A DNA stretch of 64,000 nucleotides from Betaproteobacteria bacterium Ga0077540 (GTDB taxonomy: Bacteria > Pseudomonadota > Gammaproteobacteria > Burkholderiales > Methylophilaceae), in NCBI GenBank assembly GCA_001464125.1, contig LNEP01000004.1:1-64000 (forward strand), given 5' to 3'. Within the stretch, counting starts at the first letter, position 1, and each line of letters opens with the position of its first letter. Shown here piece after piece: positions 1 through 8,901 of this stretch. The notes under the pieces were generated by a model. The model was given only the letters and a program-made list of their open reading frames with translations, was not told the DNA's origin and did no database searches. The position numbers and the translations under genes were made by a program.

Positions 1-12
1 CAAATTCATTTC

Positions 13-51
13 AAGGTATGTGTTACTACTAAAAGTAACCTGTACATACTT
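13..51 (-). other. Hairpin in presumed rRNA leader
   Basis: A long imperfect inverted repeat (AAGGTATGT with ACATACTT outside, GTTACT with AGTAAC inside) lies downstream of the boxA/boxC motifs on the minus strand. Stems of this kind occur in rRNA precursors as processing structures. This role is inferred from position only; the rRNA gene is outside the window. Confidence 0.4.
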
Positions 52-125
52 GTCTTAAATTTAAGTGTAAGCGTTTATTTTCTGAGTCTTTTAGAAACCT
101 TAGTCTCTTAACCCATCACCACAAA

Positions 126-161
126 CACCCACACTTATCAGTCATTCATATTGTTAAAGAA
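126..161 (-). promoter_or_regulatory. rRNA-operon antitermination leader (boxA and boxC-like)
   Basis: Reading leftward, TTCTTTAACAA (151-161) matches the boxA element of bacterial rRNA leaders, and GTGTGGGTG (126-134) follows at the spacing seen in the 16S leader of E. coli and Pseudomonas, where GTGTGGGC/T follows boxA. Together with the stem at 13-51 this suggests that a 16S rRNA gene begins just left of the window. The rRNA itself is not visible, so this is a leader call only. A 16S-23S spacer is less likely because boxC is not usual there. Confidence 0.6.
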
Positions 162-197
162 CCTTTGTTACTACCATTTAAATCGCTATGTTTAAAC

Positions 198-274
198 TGG
201 TTGCGGGAACAGGATTTGAACCTGTGACCTTCGGGTTATGAGCCCGACGAGCTGCCAGACTGCTCCATCCCGCG
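198..274 (-). tRNA. Initiator tRNA-fMet (CAT)
   Basis: A 77-nt cloverleaf with anticodon CAT. The acceptor stem has a C1-A72 mismatch (5' CGCGGGA against 3' TCCCGCA), and three G-C pairs (GGG/CCC) flank the anticodon loop. Both are initiator-specific marks, so this is tRNA-fMet and not elongator tRNA-Met. The T-arm reads GGTTCAAATCC and the CCA end is encoded. The gene has its own strong promoter upstream and reads into an rRNA-leader-like sequence downstream. Confidence 0.95.
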
Positions 275-317
275 TCCGCATCGACGTTTCGTTTTTCATG
301 TTGCGTCGAGAGGTGAG

Positions 318-347
318 ACTATAGCAAAGATTTTGAGGATGTGTCAA
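318..347 (-). promoter_or_regulatory. Sigma-70 promoter of tRNA-fMet
   Basis: On the minus strand a consensus -35 TTGACA (342-347) is followed after 18 bases by TATAGT (318-323). The predicted start lies about 35-40 bases before the mature tRNA. Between them CGACG and CGTCG can pair as a short 5' leader stem. This is one of the strongest promoters in the window, as expected for a stable RNA. Confidence 0.75.
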
Positions 348-392
348 ACAGTCTTTGCGTTTTTGTTTAATATTTTTGCCACATATTTACCA

Positions 393-428
393 GAAAATAA
401 AAGCGCATTGAAATGCGCTTTTATTTTC
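393..428 (-). terminator. Rho-independent terminator after the DUF4197 gene
   Basis: A 17-bp perfect inverted repeat with a two-base centre (core AAAAGCGCATT/AATGCGCTTTT), A-rich on one side and T-rich on the other, starts 19 bases past the stop of the DUF4197 gene. It separates that gene from the tRNA promoter. Confidence 0.8.
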
Positions 429-446
429 AACAACTTATCAAAGTTT

Positions 447-1130
447 CTAGTTAGCTACGGCACCAAACACTTTTTTCAATAGACCGCTTGCTTGCCCAAC
501 TGGGTCTTGCCGAATTGCTGCCTCTTCTTTCGCAATCATTAAATAAAGCCCGTCGAGCGCCTTATTGGTCACATACTGTTCTATCTTGGCATCTTCTTTT
601 TTGACCACGCCAAACTTACTGCCCATCTCAGCGTACTTGTTATAGGTTTCTGCCAGCTGCACTTTCTCGGTTGCCTTTTGTACAATCGGCAAAAACTTGG
701 CCGCCATTTGAGTTGATGTGGTCTTTTTAAAGTATTGTGTAGCAGCGTCGTTTGGTCCAGTCAAAATAGACTTTGCATCTGCCACTGTCATTTTTTTAAT
801 CGAATCCACCAACAGCGCTTTGGCTTCTGGTACTGCGGCTTCTGCAGCACGATTCATTTTAAGCACTAGCTCATCCGACTGCTTACCCATGCCCATGAAC
901 TTCATGCCTTTTTCAATTTTCTTGAGCGAGTCAGGCAATGGGATTTTGACTTCCTTATTACCCAAAAATCCATCCGTACTACCTAACAGGCTTACTGCTT
1001 TACCAACACCTTGGGTAAGCGCCTCTTTCAAACCGCCACTCGCCTCAGCATTACTAAGATCAGCTACGCTGAGTGCATTTGCATGCGTCACAAACAACAT
1101 AAATAACGCAGCCATTAAACCTTTTTTCAT
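447..1130 (-). CDS. DUF4197 family exported protein
   Basis: A 227-aa protein with a clear N-terminal signal peptide (KKGLMAALFMLFVTHANA, cleavage probably near residue 19). The rest is helical and Lys/Ala-rich, and resembles the DUF4197 family of periplasmic proteins found across Proteobacteria. The family motif region GLKEALTQGVGKAVSLLG lies just after the signal, followed by FLGNKEVKIPLPDSL. The biochemical function of the family is not known to me. It is a single-gene unit between glgP and the tRNA, with its own terminator. The plus-strand ORF at 718-1167 is its shadow. Confidence 0.8.
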   Translation of the reverse strand: MKKGLMAALFMLFVTHANALSVADLSNAEASGGLKEALTQGVGKAVSLLGSTDGFLGNKEVKIPLPDSLKKIEKGMKFMGMGKQSDELVLKMNRAAEAAVPEAKALLVDSIKKMTVADAKSILTGPNDAATQYFKKTTSTQMAAKFLPIVQKATEKVQLAETYNKYAEMGSKFGVVKKEDAKIEQYVTNKALDGLYLMIAKEEAAIRQDPVGQASGLLKKVFGAVAN

Positions 1131-1180
1131 CGCATTCTCCGCCTATGTATTAAAAAACATAGATTAGAGTTTACGCTTAA

Positions 1181-3691
1181 CTAGGCTTTATTTGTCTTTT
1201 TTGCACCGTTGTTTTTGAAAGAATTCACATTCCAAATTTGGCTTGCATATTCGCCGATAGTTCGATCGCTTGAGAACTTAGCCATACGCGCCACATTTAA
1301 TATGGCACGGCGCGACCACTCCTCTTGATTTTGATAGACACGCGAGACTTCTTCTTGTGTTTCAATATAGCTAGCATAGTCGGCAAGCAATAAATAATTG
1401 TCACCTTTGTGTAGTAATGTATCAAAAATGGCTTGATAACGTGTAGGCTCATCCACTGAAAAGAATCCTGACACAATCATATCTAACACCTCTTTGAGCT
1501 CCGGATTATTATGGTAAATATCCCAAGGGTTATAGTTGTTAGCCTTGACTTCCGTTACCTCCGGCGTGGTGAGACCAAAGATAAAGATGTTTTCACTGCC
1601 CACCTCCTCCATAATTTCAACGTTAGCACCATCAAGTGTACCAATCGTCAGCGCGCCATTTAGCGCCATCTTCATATTGCCAGTTCCGCTGGCTTCTGTA
1701 CCTGCAGTAGAAATTTGCTCCGACAAATCACTGCCGGGGAATAGAATTTCTGCTGCGGAAACCTCATAGTTTGGATAAAACACCACCTTTAGCTTGCCGC
1801 CAACCGCAGGGTCATCATTCACAATCGCCGCCACATCGTTAATGAGTCTAATAATCAGTTTAGCCAACCAATAACCAGGTGCCGCTTTCCCACCAAAAAT
1901 CACGACGCGAGGCGCTGCATCTTTGGCATGTCCATGACGGATACGGTTATACAAAGTGATGACATGCAGCACATTCAGCAACTGGCGTTTATATTCGTGA
2001 ATTCGTTTGATTTGCACATCGAATAAAGCATTGGGATCTAACTGCACGCCTGTCAGCTTCGCAATTTTAGTAGCAAGCCGCTGTTTATTTGCCAATTTAA
2101 CGGCTCTGAAGGCTTTTCTGAAATCAGCATCATCCGCTAAAGGAGTCAGCCTCTCTAGCTGCGTTAAATCCTTCTGGAAGCCATCGCCAATCGCTTGCTT
2201 GATTAATTGGGTCAAGCCGGGATTTGCTTGATTTAACCAACGCCGTGGTGTAATGCCGTTGGTCATATTGGTTAACTTGCCTGGGTAAATGCGATTAAAG
2301 TCTGCGAATAACGTAGTTTTTAATAACTCACTATGTAACGCTGCCACTCCGTTCACGGTATGGCTTCCGACCACAGCCAAGTGCGCCATACGTACACGAC
2401 GCCCATGTGTTTCGTCGATAATTGAAACCCGCTTTAACAGTTCTTTGTCGCCAGGAAAATGATGATTCACCATCTGTAAGAAATGGTGGTTAATTTCATA
2501 AATAATCTCTAAATGACGCGGCAACAAATTACCAAACAAGTCGACGGACCAAGTCTCCAGCGCTTCTGGCATCAATGTGTGATTGGTGTAAGCAAACACT
2601 TGCGTGACAAGATCCCAAGCAAACGACCATTCTAATTGATGCACGTCTACTAATTGGTACATCATTTCTGCAACACCGATGGCCGGGTGAGTATCGTTCA
2701 ACTGGATGGCCACCTTGTTAGGCAAATCTTTCCAATCCACTTTTGTTAAATTGGTTTTAGACGCCATGAACCGTCTTAAGATATCTTGGATTGAAGCGGA
2801 TACAAAAAAGTATTGTTGCTTGAGTCGCAATTCGCGCCCTGATGCAGAGGCGTCGTTCGGGTAAAGCACCTTAGATATAGTCTCACTATCATTGCGCTGC
2901 TCTACCGCTTGCTCGTAATTACCTTCGTTAAAATGCCTTAGGTCGAACTCTCTGTTCGCTTTTGCTGACCATAAACGCAAATTGTTGACAGTCTCTGTGT
3001 CATATCCGGGGACCGGCATATCGTAGGCCATTGCAACCACATGGTCTTCATCGACCCAATGGCTCTTGGTGCCATGCGCCGATGGCACTTGTACAACTCG
3101 ACCGTAAAATTTGATTTGGTACGTGACCTCTGGGCGTTGAAATTCCCAGACGTTGCCATAGCGCAACCAATTATCGGGGTTCTCGATTTGCTGCCCATTC
3201 TCTATGGACTGCCTGAACATACCGTACTCGTAACGAATGCCATAACCTGTAGCAGGAATATCCATTGTTGCCATGGAATCTAAAAAGCATGCAGCTAGTC
3301 GCCCAAGGCCACCATTGCCGAGTGCTGCATCATTCTCCATCTCCACAGCCTCCTCCAAACTGTGACCCAGTGCACCTAAACTATCACTCAACTCATCTTT
3401 AATGCCCAAGTTTAGTGCAGCGTTAGTCAACATTCGTCCGATTAAAAACTCCAGCGACAAATAATACACACGCTTAGGATCTTGCTCTGCGTAAGCAGAA
3501 GATGTTTTAACCCAATGTTCTACGACATGATCACGCACTGTAAATGCTGATGCGTCATACCAGTTACGTGGCGTCGCTGCTTGATCTGTCTTAAAACAGG
3601 AGTACACCAAGTGATTCTGTAAAGCCTGCTTGATTGTTGTTAATTTCGGCAGAACCACGTGTGTTGCTTTGTATGTTTTTGTTGCAGACAT
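1181..3691 (-). CDS. glgP: Glycogen/starch/maltodextrin phosphorylase
   Basis: Phosphorolyses alpha-1,4-glucan ends to glucose 1-phosphate in the cytoplasm, using pyridoxal phosphate. The protein is 836 aa, the usual length of GT35 phosphorylases. Visible family blocks are YYLSLEFLIGR (about residue 80), NDAALGNGGLGRLAACFLDS (about 120-140), QLNDTHPAIGVAEMM, and the PLP-lysine block SGTGNMKMALNGALTIGTLD near residue 665. The ORF track starts at a TTG six codons upstream; I prefer the ATG at 3691 because AGGG stands 7-10 bases before it. No glycogen-synthesis genes lie in this window. Confidence 0.93.
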   Translation of the reverse strand: MSATKTYKATHVVLPKLTTIKQALQNHLVYSCFKTDQAATPRNWYDASAFTVRDHVVEHWVKTSSAYAEQDPKRVYYLSLEFLIGRMLTNAALNLGIKDELSDSLGALGHSLEEAVEMENDAALGNGGLGRLAACFLDSMATMDIPATGYGIRYEYGMFRQSIENGQQIENPDNWLRYGNVWEFQRPEVTYQIKFYGRVVQVPSAHGTKSHWVDEDHVVAMAYDMPVPGYDTETVNNLRLWSAKANREFDLRHFNEGNYEQAVEQRNDSETISKVLYPNDASASGRELRLKQQYFFVSASIQDILRRFMASKTNLTKVDWKDLPNKVAIQLNDTHPAIGVAEMMYQLVDVHQLEWSFAWDLVTQVFAYTNHTLMPEALETWSVDLFGNLLPRHLEIIYEINHHFLQMVNHHFPGDKELLKRVSIIDETHGRRVRMAHLAVVGSHTVNGVAALHSELLKTTLFADFNRIYPGKLTNMTNGITPRRWLNQANPGLTQLIKQAIGDGFQKDLTQLERLTPLADDADFRKAFRAVKLANKQRLATKIAKLTGVQLDPNALFDVQIKRIHEYKRQLLNVLHVITLYNRIRHGHAKDAAPRVVIFGGKAAPGYWLAKLIIRLINDVAAIVNDDPAVGGKLKVVFYPNYEVSAAEILFPGSDLSEQISTAGTEASGTGNMKMALNGALTIGTLDGANVEIMEEVGSENIFIFGLTTPEVTEVKANNYNPWDIYHNNPELKEVLDMIVSGFFSVDEPTRYQAIFDTLLHKGDNYLLLADYASYIETQEEVSRVYQNQEEWSRRAILNVARMAKFSSDRTIGEYASQIWNVNSFKNNGAKKTNKA

Positions 3692-3778
3692 AGGAACCCT
3701 AGTAATCAATTGGTTATAGTTAGTTAAATTTTAGCAAATACCAAGCCAACCTGATGGCTTAATCTCCAACTAAAAGAA

Positions 3779-3804
3779 AAAGCCCACTTATATTAAGTGA
3801 GCTT
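3779..3804 (-). terminator. Terminator after htpG
   Basis: On the minus strand AAGCTCACTT and AAGTGGGCTT form a stem with an AATAT loop followed by TTTCTTTT, starting about 23 bases past the htpG stop. It separates htpG from glgP. Confidence 0.7.
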
Positions 3805-3826
3805 AGGGTGGTGTTAGTTCATAAAA

Positions 3827-5698
3827 TTATACAATCAAGCTATTCATACGGCGCACAAAACTAGCGGGATCCTCCAGCTGACCACCTTCTGCTAGAAGTG
3901 CTTGGTCGAATACTACATGTGTGTAATCGGCAAACTTAGCCTCATCACTTTCGCTTTTCAAGCGTTCAATCAAACGATGTGTTGGATTGATTTCTAAAAT
4001 TGGCTTACTCTCTGGTGCTTTTTGCCCGGCCGCCTTTAAGATACGCGCTAAATTGCCAGAAACATCATGCTCACCAGCGACCAAGCAGGCAGGGGAATCT
4101 GTTAAACGGTGCGTCACGCGCACCTCTTTTACCGCTTCGCCTAATGTGGACTTGATGCGTTCCACCAGCGATTTGGCTTCTTCTTCCACTTTTTTCTGCG
4201 CTTCTTTTTCAGACTCGTCCTGCAGTTTGCCTAGATCCAAATCACCCTTGGCGATTGACTGCAGTTTTTTACCTTCAAACTCTGTGAGGCTACCTAACAA
4301 CCATTCATCCACTTTGTCAGACATCAACAGTACTTCAATGCCTTTTTTACGGAAGATTTCCAAATGTGGAGAATGCTGCGCAGCCGCAAATGTATCTGCC
4401 GTAATATAGTAAATTGCCTCTTGATCAGGCTTCATGCGGCTAATGTAATCTTTGAGTGAAACATTTTGCGTATCGTTGTCAGCATGTGTGGATGCAAAAC
4501 GTAACAAGCCAGCTATCTTGTCTTTATTCGACCAATCTTCACCTGGACCTTCTTTCATCACACGGCCAAACTCGCTCCAGAATTTGGCATACTCCTCCGG
4601 TTTATTCTCAGCCAAGTCTTCTAGCAAGCTCAATACTTTCTTCACAGAACCATTTTTAATGGCTTCCACATCGCGGCTATCTTGCAAGATTTCACGTGAG
4701 ACATTCAAAGGTAAATCGGCAGAATCAATCACACCACGCACAAAACGCAGGTATTGTGGCATGAGTTTTTCTGCATCCTCCATAATGAAGACACGTTTTA
4801 CATACAGTTTGATGCCTTGGCGACGTTCACGGTCATACAAATCAAACGGTGCCTTAGTTGGGATATATAGCAAAGAAATATATTCTTGTTTGCCCTCAAC
4901 CCGACTATGTGAGTACGCTAATGGGTTTTCAAAGTCATGTGACACATGCTTGTAAAACTCTTGGTACTCTTCCTCGGTAATGTCACTTTTGCTACGCGCC
5001 CACAATGCAGAAGCTTTATTAACAGTTTCATCTTCATCTGTAGGGATTTGCTCACCATCTTTCCATTCGGATTTTTTCATGATGATAGGCAAAGTAATAT
5101 GGTCAGAATATTTACGCACGATGGTTTTCAGCTTCCAATCATTCAGAAACTCATCTTCACCTTCGCGTAAGTGCAAAATCACATCGGTGCCACGACCTGC
5201 TTTTTCGACTGTTTCAATAGTGAAGTCACCCTCACCCGTGGATTGCCACTGCACTGCATCCTGTTCACCAGCGCGGCGTGTGATTAACGTCACTTTATCT
5301 GCAATGATAAATGCAGAATAAAAGCCCACACCAAATTGACCAATCAGATTGGCATCTTTGGCTTGGTCACCCGTTAAGTTTTGAAAGAACTCTTTGGTGC
5401 CGGACTTAGCAATGGTACCGATATTGCGGACGACTTCGTCACGACTCATCCCAATGCCGTTGTCTGAAATAGTGACGGTACGTGCTGCCTTATCAAAGCT
5501 GATGCGAATCTTCAGTTCGCTATCATCCTCGTACAGCGCGCCATTGGATAAGCCTTCAAAGCGCAATTTATCGGCGGCGTCTGAGGCATTAGAAATCAAT
5601 TCACGCAAGACGATTTCTTTGTTGCTATACAAAGAATGAATCATCAGTTGCAAAAGTTGTTTGACTTCGGCCTGGAAAGCTAATTTTTCTGTCGTCAT
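3827..5698 (-). CDS. htpG: Molecular chaperone HtpG (Hsp90)
   Basis: ATP-driven dimeric cytosolic chaperone, 623 aa and full length. The N-terminal GHKL ATPase shows [20 protein letters not shown], the [11 protein letters not shown] motif near residue 80-90 and [11 protein letters not shown] near 120-130. The middle domain contains [12 protein letters not shown] and [11 protein letters not shown]. The C-terminal dimerisation domain follows a Lys/Glu-rich segment. GAGGGACTCCATG gives a good ribosome site for this start. I saw no sigma-32-type promoter, but a sigma-70-like one overlapping a palindrome stands upstream. Confidence 0.97.
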   Translation of the reverse strand: MTTEKLAFQAEVKQLLQLMIHSLYSNKEIVLRELISNASDAADKLRFEGLSNGALYEDDSELKIRISFDKAARTVTISDNGIGMSRDEVVRNIGTIAKSGTKEFFQNLTGDQAKDANLIGQFGVGFYSAFIIADKVTLITRRAGEQDAVQWQSTGEGDFTIETVEKAGRGTDVILHLREGEDEFLNDWKLKTIVRKYSDHITLPIIMKKSEWKDGEQIPTDEDETVNKASALWARSKSDITEEEYQEFYKHVSHDFENPLAYSHSRVEGKQEYISLLYIPTKAPFDLYDRERRQGIKLYVKRVFIMEDAEKLMPQYLRFVRGVIDSADLPLNVSREILQDSRDVEAIKNGSVKKVLSLLEDLAENKPEEYAKFWSEFGRVMKEGPGEDWSNKDKIAGLLRFASTHADNDTQNVSLKDYISRMKPDQEAIYYITADTFAAAQHSPHLEIFRKKGIEVLLMSDKVDEWLLGSLTEFEGKKLQSIAKGDLDLGKLQDESEKEAQKKVEEEAKSLVERIKSTLGEAVKEVRVTHRLTDSPACLVAGEHDVSGNLARILKAAGQKAPESKPILEINPTHRLIERLKSESDEAKFADYTHVVFDQALLAEGGQLEDPASFVRRMNSLIV

Positions 5699-5734
5699 GG
5701 AGTCCCTCTTTGAGTTAAACTTTAATCTGGCAAT

Positions 5735-5768
5735 AACAATAATATTGTTTCGTTTTTGCTAATATCAA
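5735..5768 (-). promoter_or_regulatory. htpG promoter with palindrome over -10
   Basis: Minus-strand TTGATA (5763-5768) and TATTAT (5739-5744) are 18 bases apart. The -10 lies inside a perfect 7-1-7 palindrome, AACAATA-A-TATTGTT (5735-5749), which could be an operator. The AT-rich sequence makes chance palindromes fairly likely. Confidence 0.4.
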
Positions 5769-5852
5769 CATGCTGTAAACGCATGGGTTAGCTAATAAAT
5801 TGGGTCGCCCTCTGCCATTTCAAGAGCGCATTTACATTTTGTAGGAGTCCAT

Positions 5853-6119
5853 ATGGCAGATGTACAAGTGATTGCGGTGAGTGATTTTCAGTATGAAGTC
5901 ACTGTCACAGATCGTAGCACCACCTCACACTTGGTCACTGTGCAGCCTGCTTATGCGCAACAATTGACGCTAGGCAAAATTCCTACAGCAGATTTGGTGA
6001 AACAATCGTTTATATTTTTATTGGCGCGTGAGCCCAACACTAGCATTCTGCGGCAATTCGATTTAAGTGTGATTGCGCACTACTTTCCAGAGTACGAGCA
6101 AAAGATTGCCCAACAATAA
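5853..6119 (+). CDS. Conserved small protein, function unknown
   Basis: An 88-aa soluble protein without signal peptide or membrane segment, preceded by TAGGAGTCCAT just before its ATG, a strong ribosome site. It starts with beta-strand-like sequence (VQVIAVSDFQYEVTVTD), then a helix-like stretch ending in FIFLLAREPNTSILRQFDL. I recognise it only as resembling short hypothetical proteins of Proteobacteria. It lies 48 bases before ppx on the same strand and may be co-transcribed with it. Confidence 0.7.
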   Translation: MADVQVIAVSDFQYEVTVTDRSTTSHLVTVQPAYAQQLTLGKIPTADLVKQSFIFLLAREPNTSILRQFDLSVIAHYFPEYEQKIAQQ

Positions 6120-6167
6120 TACTTATACCGTCATCAAGATTTCAAATAAATAGGTTATAACATTCTC

Positions 6168-7691
6168 ATGAACGCCAATCCCAACGCCTCCGAAACACTG
6201 CTTGCTGCTGTCGATTTAGGTTCTAACAGTTTCAGGCTCGAAATCGGCCGAGTGGAACATGGGCAGATTCAGCGTGTGGATTACCTAAAAGAAGCTGTGC
6301 GTCAGGGTGGTGATTTGGATGAAGATCGCAATCTGACGCAAGAAGCTATCGATCGCGGGCTCAAGTGTCTAGCGCGTTTTGGCGAAACGCTAAAAGGCTT
6401 TCCTCCACACTGCGTTCGAGCGGTGGCAACACAAACCTTGCGTGAAGCCAAGAACCGCGATGTGTTTATCCGGCAGGCAAAAAAAGCATTGGGTTACGAT
6501 GTAGAAGTCATTTCTGGCGTTGAGGAAGCACGTTTGATTTACCAAGGTGTTAGTCGTTTATTGCCACAGTCTAGCGAAAAACGTCTGGTGATTGATATTG
6601 GCGGACGCTCTACCGAATTCATTATTGGTCAACACTTTGATACTGAAACCACAGACTCTTTACGGGTAGGCTCAGTGGCTTGGTCACTTAAATATTTTGC
6701 CGATAGCCAGTTCTCAGAACGTAACTTTCAACGTGCAGAAATCGCCGCTGAATCTTTCTTGGATATGGTGGCAGAAACCTACCAGCACAAACATTGGGAC
6801 ATTGCATATGGCGCCTCCGGCACAGTCGGTGCAGTAGCAGATATTTTAAGTTACGCTGGCTTTGGTGAAGATGTGGTGACACAAGAAGGCTTAACTTGGT
6901 TACGCCACCAGCTAATTAAAGCTAAACATGTTAACAACTTAGAATTGGGCGGCTTAAAGGAAGAGCGTAAAGCTGTAATTGCTGGCGGCTTGAGTATTTT
7001 GATTGCCGTCTTTGATATTTTAAAACTTGATACTTTGGTGGTTGCTAAAGGCGCACTGCGTCATGGCCTCCTGTATGACATGATCGCTGAGGAAGATGTC
7101 ACCGAAGATTTGCGTGATGCTTCCATTCACCGCTTAACGACACGCTTTGGCGCTAACAAAGCACAAGCCAATAATGTTTCTAAAGTTGCGCTGCGCTTTT
7201 TTGACATGCTCTCGCCCACCCTCCAATTGGGAGAAGAGGATGCGCATGAGTTGATTAAGCATAGACAAATTTTGGGGTGGGCAGCGTACAGCCATGAAAT
7301 AGGCTGCGCAATCTCTCATAGCGAGTCTCAACGGCATGGTGCTTACATTTTGGACAACACCGAACTGATGGGGTTTGCGCAAAGTGAATTGCACCGGCTG
7401 AGCTTACTGGTATTGGGCCACTATGGAAAACTTAGGAAACTCGACGCTGACTTTGAAGACGAAGTGTTTATCTATCAATTGCTGTCACTCCGTTTAGCGG
7501 TGATATTCTGTCACTCACGCAATATGCCCGTGCTCAAAAACCTGCAACTTAGCCGTGGGCAATACAACTTCTTTTTAAGCTTACCTAGTGCATGGCAAAA
7601 GGCGTTTCCACAAACCTGCTACTTGCTGGAAGAAGAAGTATTGACATGGCAAAAAACCAACTGGACATTGGCAGTAAGCACGCCAGATTAA
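6168..7691 (+). CDS. ppx: Exopolyphosphatase, Ppx/GppA family
   Basis: Hydrolyses terminal phosphates from inorganic polyphosphate (or pppGpp in the GppA branch) in the cytoplasm. The 507-aa protein has the ASKHA-fold ATPase blocks AAVDLGSNSFRLEIG near the N-terminus and VIDIGGRSTEFIIG near residue 140, followed by the C-terminal HD-like helical domain containing ILGWAAYSHEIG. The phosphate loop reads GGRST where E. coli enzymes have GGGST. The polyphosphate kinase gene about 3 kb away on the opposite strand supports a role in polyphosphate turnover. GppA activity cannot be excluded. Confidence 0.9.
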   Translation: MNANPNASETLLAAVDLGSNSFRLEIGRVEHGQIQRVDYLKEAVRQGGDLDEDRNLTQEAIDRGLKCLARFGETLKGFPPHCVRAVATQTLREAKNRDVFIRQAKKALGYDVEVISGVEEARLIYQGVSRLLPQSSEKRLVIDIGGRSTEFIIGQHFDTETTDSLRVGSVAWSLKYFADSQFSERNFQRAEIAAESFLDMVAETYQHKHWDIAYGASGTVGAVADILSYAGFGEDVVTQEGLTWLRHQLIKAKHVNNLELGGLKEERKAVIAGGLSILIAVFDILKLDTLVVAKGALRHGLLYDMIAEEDVTEDLRDASIHRLTTRFGANKAQANNVSKVALRFFDMLSPTLQLGEEDAHELIKHRQILGWAAYSHEIGCAISHSESQRHGAYILDNTELMGFAQSELHRLSLLVLGHYGKLRKLDADFEDEVFIYQLLSLRLAVIFCHSRNMPVLKNLQLSRGQYNFFLSLPSAWQKAFPQTCYLLEEEVLTWQKTNWTLAVSTPD

Positions 7692-7821
7692 TCACGCACT
7701 ACACCTTTAGCACTCATAACCTAGCAATCAGAACTGGGCGCTACTCACTCTCCATCAAACTGTCATGTTTCGCGCCTATCATGCGTAAATAGTGCATGAG
7801 GCCAGCGATTTTGCACATGCA

Positions 7822-7857
7822 TTGACAATCAAAATAAACGGTATAAACTGTTTATAC
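7822..7857 (+). promoter_or_regulatory. Promoter with 8-1-8 palindromic operator before the H1-like gene
   Basis: TTGACA (7822-7827) is followed by a perfect palindrome GTATAAAC-T-GTTTATAC (7841-7857) ending 20 bases before the ATG. Possible -10 hexamers (TAAACT at 16-base spacing, or TATACT further on) fall within or across the palindrome, so a bound protein would block the promoter. The downstream gene encodes a putative ribbon-helix-helix-like protein, which makes autoregulation a reasonable inference. Confidence 0.5.
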
Positions 7858-7877
7858 TATTTTTTAGGAGACGCATC

Positions 7878-8402
7878 ATGGCAACCACCCCTGCTTCCAA
7901 ACCCAAGGCCGCTGCTAAGCCAGCTACCGCTAAACCAGCAACAAAGCCTGCAGCCAAACCTGTTGTGAGCAAACCGATTCCTAATCAGCCGCTTACTACT
8001 AAACCGACAGCAGCTAAACCTACATCCGCCAAACCTGTAGCAGCAAAGCCTGCAGCGCCAGCAAAGGCGGCCGTCAAACCTGTTGTAAAAGCAGTATCGA
8101 AAGCTAAGGTCCAGCCAGCTGCCAAAGCAAAAGCAGCTGATAGTAAAAAAGAGCACAAGAAGGACGACAAGAAGAGTAAGCCGGAAAAAGTTAAAATGGA
8201 GCGTGACAGCTTTACTATGCCTAAGGAAGAGTACGCAGCGATTGGTACACTCAAAAGCAGAATGACTGCACTAGGCCACCCAGTGAAAAAAAGTGAATTA
8301 TTGCGTGCTGGTATTAAATTACTAGCAGCAATGAGTGATAACACACTCAAAACAACCATGGAAAAAATACCAGTGATTAAAACTGGCCGTCCTAAAAAAT
8401 AA
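7878..8402 (+). CDS. Histone H1-like / AlgP-like DNA-binding protein
   Basis: A 174-aa very basic protein. Residues 1-95 are an Ala/Lys/Pro low-complexity tail built from AAKP-type repeats, like bacterial H1-like and AlgP tails that bind DNA non-specifically. A KKEHKKDDKKSKPEK linker follows. The compact C-terminal 65 residues (DSFTMPKEEYAAIGTLKSR, then PVKKSELLRAGIKLLAAMSD) resemble a beta-strand plus two helices in the manner of ribbon-helix-helix proteins, a combination I associate with betaproteobacteria. AGGAG stands 9 bases before the start. The likely role is nucleoid-associated binding or regulation. It lies between ppx and sixA, and nothing links it functionally to polyphosphate. Confidence 0.7.
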   Translation: MATTPASKPKAAAKPATAKPATKPAAKPVVSKPIPNQPLTTKPTAAKPTSAKPVAAKPAAPAKAAVKPVVKAVSKAKVQPAAKAKAADSKKEHKKDDKKSKPEKVKMERDSFTMPKEEYAAIGTLKSRMTALGHPVKKSELLRAGIKLLAAMSDNTLKTTMEKIPVIKTGRPKK

Positions 8403-8405
8403 CGA

Positions 8406-8897
8406 TCAATCAGTATCCAATAGCTGGAGTGCTTGCACGGTCAATAATTGATAAGTAGCATCCTCCGGTTGTTTCAGGCGCAGCCACCACACTGCGCCTT
8501 TTTTTACACTGATTGCCCCATCCCCCGCATCCAATAGAACGGCTATCAGCTCACCCAGCCAAGGTTGATGACCAACCAACAAAATACTTTCCGCCGTATG
8601 TTGATGCAAATAGCGCAACACTTCTGCCACATCGGTTTCCGGTTGTAATACGTCTTCGATAATCACTTGATGATTAAGTGCTTCGGCCGTTTGCAATGCA
8701 CGTAACGCCGGGCTCACTACCAACACTGTATTTTTGGGTAGATGCTTTTTAAGCCAGACTGCCATAACGCGAGATTGTTTCAAGCCTTTTGCCGTCAATG
8801 CTCTCGACATATCGCTTTGTCCTATCGCGCACATCTCAGCATCGGCATGACGCCACAAAATCAAGTTTTTGGCCAAGTGTGTATCAGGCATAGGCAA
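8406..8897 (-). CDS. sixA: Phosphohistidine phosphatase SixA-like
   Basis: A 163-aa histidine phosphatase of the phosphoglycerate-mutase superfamily. The catalytic RHA motif is seen in NLILWRHADAE near residue 13, and the second histidine in ESILLVGHQPWLGEL near residue 105. SixA removes phosphate from histidine of phosphotransfer proteins. It starts 4 bases after the ppk stop, so the two are clearly one operon, an arrangement common in betaproteobacteria. The alternative start at the third codon cannot be excluded. Confidence 0.85.
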   Translation of the reverse strand: MPMPDTHLAKNLILWRHADAEMCAIGQSDMSRALTAKGLKQSRVMAVWLKKHLPKNTVLVVSPALRALQTAEALNHQVIIEDVLQPETDVAEVLRYLHQHTAESILLVGHQPWLGELIAVLLDAGDGAISVKKGAVWWLRLKQPEDATYQLLTVQALQLLDTD

Positions 8898-8901
8898 TGA
8901 T

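Noticed and set aside
718-1167. Plus-strand ORF of 149 aa
   Set aside because: Antisense shadow of the DUF4197 gene, which has a signal peptide, family match and terminator.
7592-7792. Plus-strand ORF of 66 aa overlapping the ppx end
   Set aside because: Mostly inside ppx in another frame, with no ribosome site and no family resemblance.
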